Shown here one piece after another: positions 9,896-20,300 of a stretch of 64,000 bases of DNA. Both the position numbers and the translations under genes were made by a program. The stretch comes from Linepithema humile. Taxonomy: Eukaryota; Arthropoda; Insecta; Hymenoptera; Formicidae. Location: assembly GCF_040581485.1 (NCBI RefSeq), contig NC_090131.1:15829501-15893500 (forward strand). The letters run 5' to 3'. The notes below the pieces were generated by a model. It did not search any database. It saw only the letters and a list, made by a program, of their open reading frames with translations, and was not told the DNA's origin. The first letter of the stretch is position 1; the number at the start of each line of letters is the position of its first letter.

Positions 9896-10620
9896 GTCAC
9901 CAAAAGAAAGAGAGAAAATGAACATGTAAGCGAGTAGATTTGAGATGGTATTGCACGACCCTCTCTTTCTGATTATGCAAGTCCTGTAGTATTAGTAAAA
10001 AAAAAAGATGGAAGTACCAGACTGTGTGTCGATTATCGACAACTAAATAAAAAAATTGTACGAGACAGATATCCGCTTCCACTCATAGAAGACCAATTAG
10101 ATCTTTTACAAAACGCGAAATTTTTTAGTATTTTAGATCTTAAAAACGGATTTTTTCATGTTTTGATCGATGAAGATAGTCGAAAGTATACAGCTTTTAT
10201 TATTCCTGATGGCCACTATAAATTTTTAAAAGTACCCTTCGGACTTTGTAATTCACCATCACCAATTTTTTAACGATTTATAAATGTAACTTTTCGAGAT
10301 GTAATACGCGATAAGATAGTACTAACTTACATAGATGATCTAATAATACCTTCTATAGATATAGATACTGGAATACAAAACCTTGAAATAATATTAAAAA
10401 TTGCGAGCGAAGCAGGATTAATGATAAATTGGAAAAAATGTTGTTTTCTGCAGAATAAAGTAGAATTTCTTGGTCACGTAATAGAGAATGGTCAAGTATG
10501 TCCATCTGCGAATAAAATTGAGGCAGTGCGTAAATTTCCAGAATCAACTAATTTAAAACAAGTGCAAAGCTTTCTCGGATTAAGTGGCTATTTCAGAAAA
10601 TTTGTATCAAATTATTCAAT
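9896..10620 (+). pseudogene. Reverse transcriptase domain of the Ty3/gypsy element
   Basis: From about 9920 the frame is the one used to 11116, with in-frame TAG 9935, TGA 9941 and TAA 10271. Conserved RT blocks are easy to see: VVLVKKKDGSTRLCVDYRQL (about 9975-10040), RYPLPLIEDQ, FSILDLKNGFFHV (catalytic Asp of block A) and KVPFGLCNSP. The catalytic box YIDD lies at 10328-10339, followed by the CxFLQNKVEFLGH block. Catalytic residues are kept, but the stops prevent a full product. Confidence 0.9.
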
Positions 10621-11116
10621 TATAGCGCGTCCATTGAGTAATTTATTAAGATCTAATGTGAAATTTCAATTCACAGAAAGAGAAAGAGAAGCGTTTATCC
10701 GTCTGAAAGAAATATTGTGTAATAAACCCGTATTACGTTTACATAAAATAGGTGTACAAACAGAATTGCATACTGACGCATCAGCTGATGGATATGGCGC
10801 GATTTTGATGCAAAAAAACGATGAAGATAATAAATTTCATCCAGTGTATTATTCAAGCGGCAAAACTTCTCCCGCAGAACAACGTTATACAAGTTATGAA
10901 TTAGAAGTATTAGCAATTGTCAAAGCATTAGCTAAGTTTCGCGTTTATTTGTTAGGAATAACATTCAAAATAATAACAGATTGTCGCGCATTTACTTTAA
11001 CCATGCACAAGAAAGATTTATGTATACGGATAGCTAGATGGGCCTTACTTTTAGAAGAGGTTGATTACACTATTGAACATCGACCTGGAAAAAATATGGC
11101 ACACGTAGATGCGTAA
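10621..11116 (+). pseudogene. RNase H domain of the Ty3/gypsy element
   Basis: Same frame as RT. Acidic catalytic residues are visible in ELHTDASADG, SYELEVLAIV, IITDCRAF and AHVDA, the Ty3/gypsy RNase H pattern. The frame ends in TAA at 11114, where one base appears to be missing: the sequence after it reads as the expected Ser-Arg-Asn-Pro in a neighbouring frame. Confidence 0.85.
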
Positions 11117-11169
11117 GTCGTAATCCTTTTCTGAAATGTATGATGATAAATAATAATGATAGTTTACTA

Positions 11170-11861
11170 TAAAGTTTAAGCGAGCACAACAAGAGGATAA
11201 TGATATTAAGAAAATATTCGACACTGTTAAAGAAAATAATATTGAAGGCTATACAATCAAAAACAATTTGCTTTTTAAGAAATGTAATGGAGATATTTTA
11301 TTAGTTGTTCCAAAATCAATGCACACACAAATTATCAAACAAGCACATGATAGAGGTCATTTCTCTGCTGTAAAAACTGAAGCGTTATTATTGAAAGATT
11401 TTTGGATGCCCAATGTAAAGATGAAAATAGAAAAAGTAATAAGAAACTGTGTAGCTTACATTTTAGCTGAGAGAATACAAGGCAAACAGGAAGGATATTT
11501 AAATACAATAGAAAAAAGCGAATTACCTTTAGATACATACCATATCGATCATTTAGGATCACTACCTTCTACAAAAAAGAGTTATAAGTATATTTTTGCA
11601 ATAGTCGACGCATTTACAAAGTTTGTATGGTTATATGGTACTAGAACCACAAACGCTACTGAAGTCGTAAATAAGCTTAAAAAACAATCAGCTATTTTTG
11701 GAAATCCGCGAAGAATAATCTCAGATCGAGGCGCGGCTTTTACATCTAAAAAGTTTGCAGAATATTGTACGAAAGAAAACATTAATCATGTATTAACCAG
11801 AGTTTCACGAGCGAACGGTCAGATAGAACGCGTGAACCGAATTTTAATACCATTATTTTAA
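11170..11861 (+). pseudogene. Integrase N-terminal and catalytic core, damaged
   Basis: Numbering from 11268, the zinc-binding region has H27 and H31 and C61, but the fourth ligand is Tyr64 instead of Cys. The catalytic triad is present: D94 in YHIDHLGS, D153 in IISDRGAAF and E187 in NGQIERVNR. The spacing from the second Asp to Glu is 33 residues instead of the usual 35, so two codons seem to have been lost. The frame ends at 11861 at a frameshift. Confidence 0.85.
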
Positions 11862-12373
11862 CTAAACTTACAGATCCTAAACGTGAAGAGTGGTTTAAAT
11901 TTATTAATTTGGCTCAATTATACTTAAATTGTAATTCACATAGAAGTATTGGTACAACACCATTCCATTTATTTTTTAGAACTCATGCGCGTATTCAAGA
12001 TGATCCTTAGATTCGAGAATTATTAGAAAAAGAGTGGATCGAAGATTTTCGGAATGATCGAGACGATTTGCGTAGAAATGCAAAAGAGTGTATTACAAAA
12101 ATTCAGCGTGAAAATCGAGCGACTTTTAATAAAACGCGAAAATTAGCGACAAAATATAACGAAAACGATTTAGTTGCGATAAAGCGTACGCAATTAGGAC
12201 TTGGTCTTAAGTTAGCGAATAAATATTTTGGTCCATACTCTGTAACAAAAGTATTACGTAATGATAGATATACAGTACAAAAATTAGACAAACACGAAGG
12301 ACCTTTCAGAACATCCACTTCTGCAGACTATATGAAACCATGGGTAGATTATGCGAGTGATTCAGAAGAGTAA
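11862..12373 (+). pseudogene. Integrase C-terminal part
   Basis: Continues the integrase in a shifted frame with a TAG at 12008-12010. It carries the conserved HRSIGTTPFHLFF segment downstream of the core and then a basic region ending FGPYSVTKVLRNDRY, which resembles the GPF/Y-type C-terminal module of Ty3/gypsy integrases. It ends at the stop 12371-12373. No envelope-like frame follows. Confidence 0.8.
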
Positions 12374-12432
12374 AAATATTGTCATTTGAGGACAAATGTT
12401 CGAGCAGAATGGCCGAATGTAGGAATGCGAAT

Positions 12433-12700
12433 ATACAGGGTGTTTCAGATCAAACGCAGGTCTTCGAAGGAGTGGATAGATCTCGATAACGTGAGTAAAA
12501 AATGTCCGTACAAGAAAATTGTGGGGTCAATAGTTTTTGAATAAAATGCATTTGAAATTAACCAATTACGGGGTTCACATTACGCGCCGTCAGGAGCGGC
12601 GCGGCATGAATTATTCTCGTTTGCAATACATTCTGCCACATCAATTATATATTGTTTAGAAATTATTATTAACACTATCATATTAGTAAACATTAAAATA
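12433..12700 (+). mobile_element. Fragment of a DNA element starting ACAGGGTGTTTCA
   Basis: ATATACAGGGTGTTTC at 12429 resembles a terminus that recurs at 27832 (ATATACAGGGTGTCTG). The motif CAGGGTG is common at insect transposon ends. The opposite end is not found, so this is a fragment whose right limit is unknown. Confidence 0.35.
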
Positions 12701-12749
12701 AAACTCAATTGTATTAAACAATCGTTTGTGTATAAGAAATAAATTCTTC

Positions 12750-12892
12750 AATTACTAGAGAAACATTTTTATTGCTAATTTCATTATTACTCTCACTTAT
12801 CAGTTGTTAATAATTTATTTGACGATGTTATTTTATGTTATGTTATTTTACGTTATGTTATTTTTAGCAATAAAAATGTTTCTCTAGTAATT
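12750..12892. mobile_element. Small palindromic MITE-like element
   Basis: Perfect 29-bp inverted arms: AATTACTAGAGAAACATTTT... at 12750-12778 and its exact reverse complement at 12864-12892. They enclose an 85-bp AT-rich loop with TTATGTTATTTTACG-like direct repeats. No coding capacity. Confidence 0.75.
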
Positions 12893-12909
12893 ATATTTAC
12901 GAGAGTTAT

Positions 12910-13355
12910 TAAGCGAGAACGTTTGTTAATTTCTATATACGAATATTATAACCCTAATAAATCCCACAGTATCCTGTTTTTTTTTTAATCTCATTACGTT
13001 GCATATCAGCACGTAACAGCGCTCGCTTACCGCTATATTTGAATAGTTTCCTACTTTGTTTGCCCTGTACGCATATATCGCGGTCTTTTTTCGTCGTCTC
13101 AAAGTTTCTTATAGTTTTGGCGGGACTCTCTCTTATTCTTTAATAAACTCGATTCTAAAAGAAAACATCATAAAACAAAAGGATACTATAATCGGGCCGA
13201 TCTCTAGGCCGTTTGACTAAAATTCAAAAACTGTCGATCTCGCAATCTTTTCTATTGATTGTTAAATCCAAATCTATCTAAAAATTGCATAAAATTTGCC
13301 TTAAAGCATTAACAAAAGAACGAAAGAAAAAGAGAGATTCCACACGAGTTCTTTA
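12910..13355. other. Non-coding spacer with LTR-like signals
   Basis: No gene recognised. It contains a poly-T tract at about 12978 and the LTR-like features described for 12416-13190. Confidence 0.3.
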
Positions 13356-13673
13356 CATAGGCGCCCGCAAGGGGAGGCAAGAAGGAGCATTTGTCCCCCT
13401 CCCCCTCGGGGGTAAGCCCATGGACTATGACTCTTTGAATTTTTTAATGAAATATTACATTGCTCGATCCTCAAATAAAAAATAATAAAATTTTTATAAT
13501 TTAAATAATATGAATCTTGACCTTAAGCTACACAGGTTTCTCACTGTTTTTTTTTTTTTTTTATTGTAATACAATATTATGTGTTTTTTTTATTATAACA
13601 CAATATTACGTGTAAACATAGTCTTGAGGATTTTAGACTTGCCTACCTAGACAAATTTCTGCGGGCGCCTATG
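13356..13673 (+). mobile_element. MITE family A, copy 1
   Basis: Starts CATAGGCGCCCGCA and ends with its reverse complement TGCGGGCGCCTATG. Between the ends lie a purine-rich block, an AT-rich centre and a poly-T tract. The second copy is at 15358-15626 in the same orientation, with most of the sequence collinear. The unit is non-coding and non-autonomous; the superfamily was not determined. Confidence 0.85.
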
Positions 13674-14323
13674 TGTACTTTACATTATACAAGTGCACTA
13701 TTATGAAATTTATTACTGAAATTATTACGTATATAATTACATGTAGAGAAAAGCGGAATAGATAAGATTGTTGATGAAATTAATTGCAGTGTTTATCAAT
13801 ATTCTATCTAAAAAAAGCATGAAAGATTTTCATTCTTCCTTTCTTCCGCAATATTAATTTTTTTGCTGAAACATTAATTTTTATATATCATTTAAACGGC
13901 TTACGGTTACCGTTTTGTGTTTTACAGAAAATATTTAAAGTGTCTTCTTTGATACCAGATTCTATGTTTTAATCTTTTCTGAAGTCAAAGACTAATGGTT
14001 TAATATTGGTTTAATTTAAATGCTTTCTAAAAATTCGGTCTGATTATTTATTTTCCAATTATTCTACATTATACATTTATGTAATAACCTAATCACAAGT
14101 ATATGTAATTTAAATATATTTTTACACGTAAATAACAGGACTTGCGTTAAATAGTACTACAAATTGCGACAATGATAGTATAATAATATATAAATAATAA
14201 TAATAAAATATTACTTTCATTAAACATAGTTATAATAAATAATTCTTTGTAAATAAAAAAATAATGGCGCATATAGTGCGCGCTAGTGTGTCCAGTTTAA
14301 TAAAATTACTTGGTGCATTTCTC
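13674..14323. other. AT-rich spacer, nothing recognised
   Basis: No coding frame or repeat of note between the first copies of MITE families A and B. Confidence 0.35.
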
Positions 14324-14516
14324 TACACGCAGAAAATTTATATCCAAAATTACTATGTACGGTAGTAGCTGCGGACCATGAAGAAATTATAAAAATTTTT
14401 ACTATGTTTTTCACATGTGAAACATAATAAAAATTTTCGGTCCGTGGCTTCATAGTCCGCGGACCGAAAATTACTGCCGTGCATAGTAATTTCTGATATA
14501 AAATTTTCTCTGTGTA
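14324..14516 (+). mobile_element. MITE family B, copy 1
   Basis: Starts TACACGCAGAAAATTTATAT and ends with AAAATTTTCTCTGTGTA, so the ends are inverted, flanked by TA. Inside, TACTATGTACGG and CCGTGCATAGTA, and CGCGGACC/GGTCCG-type blocks, make the whole element nearly palindromic. Copy 2 is at 15161-15346. Confidence 0.8.
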
Positions 14517-15160
14517 CCATGAAACTTATCATAACTTTTGCCTTCACTCAATATATTTTATATTATTAAAAAATGCCAAAATTATTTTCGCACACAAACG
14601 AATAACTGTCAAAGTGCGTATTAATAAAAATATTCAAACAAAATAAAATATTAAAATATTAAATAATCTTCATTTTAATACAAGTATTTAAGATTAAATT
14701 AAAGCAAATTAAAGCACATAAAAACTGTTATTATTTAAGAAATAAAAATAGGGTAATGTAATACAAAATTTTAACCAATAAATCGGAGCATTTTTGTAAA
14801 GAAAGTCGACGATAATGCCACATCTGAAATCAGGTGGTTAAATACATACACATTACAATTTTTTATGCAATATCTATTAAGTCACGTCTATTAAGCTGAC
14901 ACAGCCACTTTAGCCTTTAAGTCAATCATATTTATTTATTTCAGCGATCAGTACATCAATTGTACTTAATGCTGTATAAATAATTTTAAAAAATACGCAT
15001 TTTTCTTTATATAATCATATCGATTTCTCTGATATAGTTGTAATTTAAAAGTAATTTTATTTAATACACAGAAATAATATATTATATGTGCATTATTTCT
15101 TACCAAATATTCGTGTAAATAATACGCGCTATAACGTCTATTTCGCTGAAATGTTATTAC
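14517..15160. other. AT-rich spacer, nothing recognised
   Basis: No believable coding frame, RNA gene or repeat between the two family B copies. Confidence 0.35.
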
Positions 15161-15346
15161 TACACGGAGAAAATTTTATATTAAAAATACTATGTACGGC
15201 AGTAGCCGCGGATCATGAAAGAATTATAAAAATTTTTACTATGTTTTTTACATGTGAAACATAGTACAAAATTTTCGGTTTGTGGCTTCATGGTCCGCGA
15301 TTAATTCCGTACATAGTAATTTTTGATATAGAATTTTTTCCGTGTA
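15161..15346 (+). mobile_element. MITE family B, copy 2
   Basis: Starts TACACGGAGAAAATTTTATA and ends TTTTTTCCGTGTA. It is collinear with 14324-14516 and keeps the same internal palindromic blocks. It stops 11 bases before MITE family A copy 2. Confidence 0.8.
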
Positions 15347-15357
15347 TACATACTCGG

Positions 15358-15626
15358 CATAGGCGCCCGCAAGGGGTGGCAAGAAGGGGCATTTGCCCCC
15401 CTTCCCCTGAAATATGACTCTTTGAACTTTTTAATGAATTATTACATTGCTCGATCCTCAAATAAAAAATAATAAAATTTTTATAATTTAAATAATATGA
15501 ATCTTGACTTTAAGCTACACAGGTTTCTCACTGCTTTTTTTTATTATAACAGAATATTATGTATAAACATAGCCTAGAGGATTTTAGACTTGCCTTTACT
15601 TAGGCAAATTTCTGCGGGCGCCTATG
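15358..15626 (+). mobile_element. MITE family A, copy 2
   Basis: Same ends as copy 1 (CATAGGCGCCCGCA / TGCGGGCGCCTATG), and the same AT-rich middle. It differs by deletions in the purine-rich block and a shorter poly-T tract, so it is about 50 bp shorter. Confidence 0.85.
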
Positions 15627-15702
15627 GTTCTTTATACTTATAGAAACACCAAGAAAATTTTTACATCTTTAGTTTGAAAATTGCTTAAATCTCTTTACAT
15701 AT

Positions 15703-15705
<3 letters not shown>

Positions 15706-15749
<44 letters not shown>

Positions 15750-15767
15750 ATTTTTTTTTTTTTTTTA
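15706..15767. repeat. (TA)n microsatellite and poly-T
   Basis: About 22 TA dinucleotides with one TG interruption, followed by about 17 T. Confidence 0.9.
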
Positions 15768-15839
15768 TAATAATAATAACACAGTAAAAATTTCTTCCAA
15801 ATTTAAAACTAATTGTAAGAGTGAATTTTAGACTTACAA

Positions 15840-16112
15840 TCAGTACAATAGATCGCGCGGTATTCGGAAGTAGTGCGCGCGACAGCCGGAAGAGTACGCT
15901 ATTAGGCGCGGAAAGTTTTGGTGAGGCGGTTTGAAATGGAAATATTTTGCAATTCATCGTGTACATTATCCTTATTAAGAGTGTGTAATGAGTGCAAATT
16001 TTTGTCGGGAGTGCCGATTAAAATGACGGGCGATTATCGAAATGTATTATTCATCGCAGATGTCTACGATTAATGGCGTTTTGTGGATCAACACTGGTAT
16101 AATATGGTTTCA
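15840..16112 (+). ncRNA. Candidate first exon of a spliced plus-strand RNA
   Basis: A segment richer in GC than its surroundings that ends at a strong donor, GGTTTCA|GTAAGTAC (intron from 16113). It holds a short frame (ATG at about 15936 to TAA at about 16073, about 45 codons) with no recognised similarity. The start is unknown. It is grouped with 16271-16358 and 17304-17340 because all three have good splice signals on the same strand. It could equally be the 5' untranslated part of a gene. Confidence 0.3.
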
Positions 16113-16270
16113 GTAAGTACAGATTGTCATGTTATAAACATAATTACGTTGTGTATTTCCCCAAGTGCCAAGATCATTTCATGTTCGTTTTATTCACTCT
16201 GAATGCATGTATAATATCGATTACAACTATATGCGTGACTGCTTTGTGATAGAGAATATGTTTGTTTCAG

Positions 16271-16358
16271 GTTTACGTATTATGTACGGCATGAAATTCG
16301 CGATATAAATTCGTGGCGCAAATGAAATAATCGGATAACCTAATTTAGTAGTGTGTCT
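16271..16358 (+). ncRNA. Candidate internal exon, plus strand
   Basis: Bounded by acceptor TGTTTGTTTCAG (to 16270) and donor GTCT|GTAAGTGC (intron from 16359). It is 88 bases long, with no long open frame, so a non-coding or untranslated exon is most likely. Confidence 0.35.
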
Positions 16359-16599
16359 GTAAGTGCTGGTTTTTGATATTTATTGATTCTTCAATGGAGC
16401 TGATGCGGAACATTGATGATCTAAGGCGGAATTTACAACGGATGCAACAAATATATTAATACTCTCTAGCTGGTAAATAAAGTTTGCACATACACAATTA
16501 CAATTGTATTTGTTAAGTACTTATTAGGATGTCTGAAAAGTATTTATTAAAATATTTATTAAAAAATTTGAATGGCTGGCTCAGAAAACATATTTATTT

Positions 16600-16743
16600 C
16601 AGCAAATACTAACTAATTAGCAGTAACATAATATCAGTGTCGTAATTTCCCACTCAGCAATATAATTATTCCATACATAACAGGTTATATTGCAGTAACA
16701 TTATTAAGAGGGAAATTATAACATTGATGTTTTATTATTGTTG
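16600..16743 (+). mobile_element. MITE family C, copy 1
   Basis: Begins CAGCAAATACTAA and carries inverted internal arms: ATATCAGTGTCGTAATTTCCC against GGGAAATTATAACATTGATG. Collinear with 16936-17092. The right end runs into a GGTTAGG repeat and is not clean. Confidence 0.6.
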
Positions 16744-16766
16744 GTTAGGTTAGGTTAGATTAGGTT
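16743..16766 (+). repeat. Short GGTTA-type repeat
   Basis: GGTTAGGTTAGGTTAGATTAGG, about four units of the TTAGG insect telomere motif. A short internal stretch, not a telomere. Confidence 0.6.
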
Positions 16767-16935
16767 TACTGGAACGTTATAAATTTAACAAATGTAAAGT
16801 AAGATAATGTGAATAGCTTTTAAATATGAACGTGCATAATATTTTTAATTCTTTTCATTTTATAAATTTTACACAAAAAACTAAGAATACTACACACAAT
16901 CATATTTAAGAGCTATTTGCAGTATCTTACTTTAT

Positions 16936-17092
16936 CCAGCAAATATTACTACATTAATCAACAGTAAAACATAACATCAATGTTATAATTTCCCATTTAA
17001 TAATATAATAGTTTCATACAAAATGTATTATATTGCAATAATGTTGTTGAATGAGAAATTATAACATTGACATTATGTTAGTGTTTGCCGGG
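16936..17092 (+). mobile_element. MITE family C, copy 2
   Basis: Begins CCAGCAAATATTA and ends GTGTTTGCCGGG, roughly inverted. The inner arms AACATCAATGTTATAATTTC and GAAATTATAACATTGAC are nearly perfect inverted repeats. No coding capacity. Confidence 0.65.
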
Positions 17093-17303
17093 TACATCTG
17101 TTGTAACATACAATGTTTTTCCAGCTACCTATTTATTTATTGAATATTTATTAAAATGTTTAGATAATTATTTACGCATTTTATTTCACAGATATAATTA
17201 TACTTTATAAAATATGGAAATAATTATATAATATGTATTGATCAACATATACATTAAATATATGACAATTTGTAACAATAAAAATATATATTAATTTTTC
17301 TAG

Positions 17304-17340
17304 ATACAGTTGACGGCATATTTAGCTAGGGTACAACGAG
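17304..17340 (+). ncRNA. Candidate 37-base exon, plus strand
   Basis: Preceded by a textbook acceptor (TTAATTTTTCTAG, ending 17303) and followed by a textbook donor (ACGAG|GTGAGTAAAT, intron from 17341). With the segments at 15.9-16.4 kb it outlines a spliced plus-strand transcript. No coding meaning is evident. Confidence 0.35.
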
Positions 17341-20300
17341 GTGAGTAAATTTATTAATTTTTTTATGAAATTTATTCAATATATACTGTATGATTGCTAA
17401 AAATTGCATTTTGATTTTGATTGCAAATCTTGATTAAATAAATAACAACAAAATTGCATTTTTAATAAGCAAAAAATTCTCTAATTTTAAATTTTGATAA
17501 GTTATGCATACAATTTATTAAATTATAAAATTATAAAATTTTAGAAATATAAATTATATAAATATATATTGATATAAAAATAAAATTTATTATTTTTAAT
17601 ATATATATATAATTAAATAATTTTAAAGAGACATTAAAAAAGTTTAATTTAAAAACTAAAATCTTAAAAATTTAATAAGAAAGATTCAAAACTTCAGTAT
17701 ATTTCTTCGCTTCTAACGTTATCAACACATACATAATTGATTAAAATACTAATATTGATAATAAGACACATGACATACACGTTGATTATCTATTTATTTA
17801 TAAAATAGTTACATATTTCCAGGTATTGTACAATAAATAATCAATAAGCTGTAATAACTAGATTTCGAGACATTACTAAAGATGACGCGAAACATAAAGT
17901 TTTTAAACGACACAAAATGCTAAACGTACAATCTTTTCGAAAGAGCCTTTTTCGGTGATACAAAGAGCTCGTGTATGTCATGAATGACTACCTCTTCGAG
18001 ATAGTATCGAAACGTTTGAAGCGAAAATTTATTTTCGTTGCGGAGAAGCGACGGCAGTGACTACGTTGTTGCGAACCAAATATGTATTTTACGTTTCATT
18101 TTCGAATTCTGCGTACGAAGACTATATTAAGTCAAATCATACATACATATTTTTATATAACAAATGGTGACACACGTGTCGATTGAAAAATTCAATAAAA
18201 TTAATGATACGATGATAGCCAAAGGTAAGGAATCGATCAATCGACAAAATGCAAGCCGTACGCAATAAATAGGACTCTCAACATGTAGTTTGGATTGAAA
18301 GGACATAACGTCGTATCCAGCTATCCTAACATTTAACAATCAACATCCAAACGATTACTCCTTTAATGCGCTTTTTTTCGAGTGGAAACATATCATCTTT
18401 GTTAACAGAACACATTAAATTACTGGCTACGTAGCATTTTTTTGCCGTGAGACGTTGTACGCGTCGTTGATCGTGACTCACAATTTCGATATATAGCTAC
18501 CAAAGAAGATTGTTTCCACTTGGGCATCGAGCCGTTAAAGCTATGAGATACGTAGTCTTACCACAAGTATATACATATACTCGGTTTACACTGAAAATAT
18601 ATGAATATTTTTTTACCTGTTCTCTTCTTTTAAATCTGTTTAAAATCCTCCATATTTTAACATCATATAATAATATCTGTTCAACTTTGTTATGTTGCAA
18701 CGCGCGATGCCTGAGAAACTGCGTGACACATTTTTGTAGCACATCGTCATGATACATAGATTTTATGTGACTAGAAATATGACTAATAATATTAAATTAC
18801 ATTACGGATTGGTTATTTCAGAAAGTGAAATAAAAGATAATAGTAAAAGATAATAGTAAATCATTTACCATCTACTTACTTAAAGAAGTAATTTTTTTCT
18901 CGTAATATCAAGATAAGAATGTTGAAAAAACTTTATTATTTGCATCTCAAATAATATAAAGGTTCAAAAGATATTTAATCAAGTCTTAATTTAATGCATT
19001 GATTTAATCGAAAATCTGATAACTGAATTGGTTTTTTTTTTGTTAATTATTATGAAGATTCGGAGCACTTAATCAAATAATAGAAACTTTGCTTTTGCAA
19101 TTTTATACGACTACATAAATGTGTCTCTGCGCTTTGTTTAACAATATTTTACATACACTTATAACTCTCCGCACGCTGTTTCTCATGCCTCGTGTATAAC
19201 ACTGTTAGGCTATTCTTTTAAGTTCTCGTTTATTTTCCCCGTTATGAATATATAGTCTATGATTGGACCATCTGTCAGCTAGTACAATCTGACCCATAAT
19301 CTTTCATTACTCTATTTGCTCTAATTCTTTTTATTTAAATAAATCTCTTTTCCTCTCCCGCGATCGCGTGAAGGACGAATATTACCTCCTCGCTTTTGGT
19401 ACTTCCACCGTTCGCGTTCCGTTCACGGATCAAGTCACATTGTATTTTTTTTCCTGTCCAGCAGTTATAATATCTATATTAGAGACCACCGAAAGCACCC
19501 TCGGTGAAGACTCAACTATCTACAGAGAAGAGATAGATTTTGATAGATAGATCTTTGAATCCTATTCGAGTATAGTGTCTCTACATTAAAAGGGTCAAGA
19601 TAGTAGTACTCGCGGCTATGTAGCCTTGTAGCCGAACTAGCTACGTGTGAATAGTATCCACGTGATAGGGTTGATCGAAAAGATGCTTTACTCTATTATT
19701 ATTTTTTCCAATTCTCTGCTCGTCGTAAATCGCGTGACATAATTTTCGAGAGCGATGCAACCAAAAGTCTGCCAATCACATACGTAATAGCCGCATTATA
19801 AGTCATGCAGAATTTTTCAAAAGATAAAGAGAGATAGCCTAATTTTGCGTTACGATTCAGGCTGAGTAAATTGATCTGCTAGTTTTGTCTTCTGAATTCT
19901 TTTACACTTTTCGGATGGAGTATCAGATGTATAATAAATAAATAAAAAGGAAAAATAATTTTTGTCTCTTAGCGATCAGAAACGTGCTGAGATTCTTAAA
20001 TTCGATTTATCAAGTGCAACTTGCAATTTATCGCGATTGAAATGATTAATGTGAGATTAATGTCGGTAAATATTATGTATTATATATCAGTTTTCAACAT
20101 ATATAAATTTTTGTTAAAAGTTAGAAGGACTTAAATATTGTTATATCTACCCATAGTTGAACAAGATACGAAATAAAAAATTATGATAAGAGAATGTAAT
20201 ATAAGTGTAATAGAAACTAACATTACTTTAAAACATCTGAGATGCAGTATATCTTTTCTTTTTGTTTGTCTAAAGGGAAAAAAGCATTAATAATATATAA

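Larger units (their letters stand above)
8506..12373 (+). mobile_element. Degenerate Ty3/gypsy LTR retrotransposon body
   Basis: The order gag - protease - reverse transcriptase - RNase H - integrase on one strand is that of Ty3/gypsy (Metaviridae) elements; no env frame follows. Visible lesions: a frameshift at about 8648, TAA at 9248 inside the second zinc knuckle, a frameshift at about 9600-9660, TGA at about 9889, TAG and TGA at 9935 and 9941, TAA at 10271, a frameshift at RNase H end 11114, a frameshift at about 11859 and TAG at 12008. This is a dead, old copy. I cannot find a matching pair of LTRs. The 5' end stops within or near the gag start. Confidence 0.9.
12416..13190 (+). mobile_element. 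Possible 3' LTR remnant broken by insertions
   Basis: After the integrase stop and a purine-rich stretch, TGTAGGAATGCG at 12416 could be an LTR start. The piece at about 12910-13190 has LTR-like signals: a TATA-like GCATATATCGCG and a polyadenylation signal AATAAA at about 13142. Other elements lie between. No second copy of this sequence exists 5' of gag, so the call rests on position and signals only. Confidence 0.3.
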
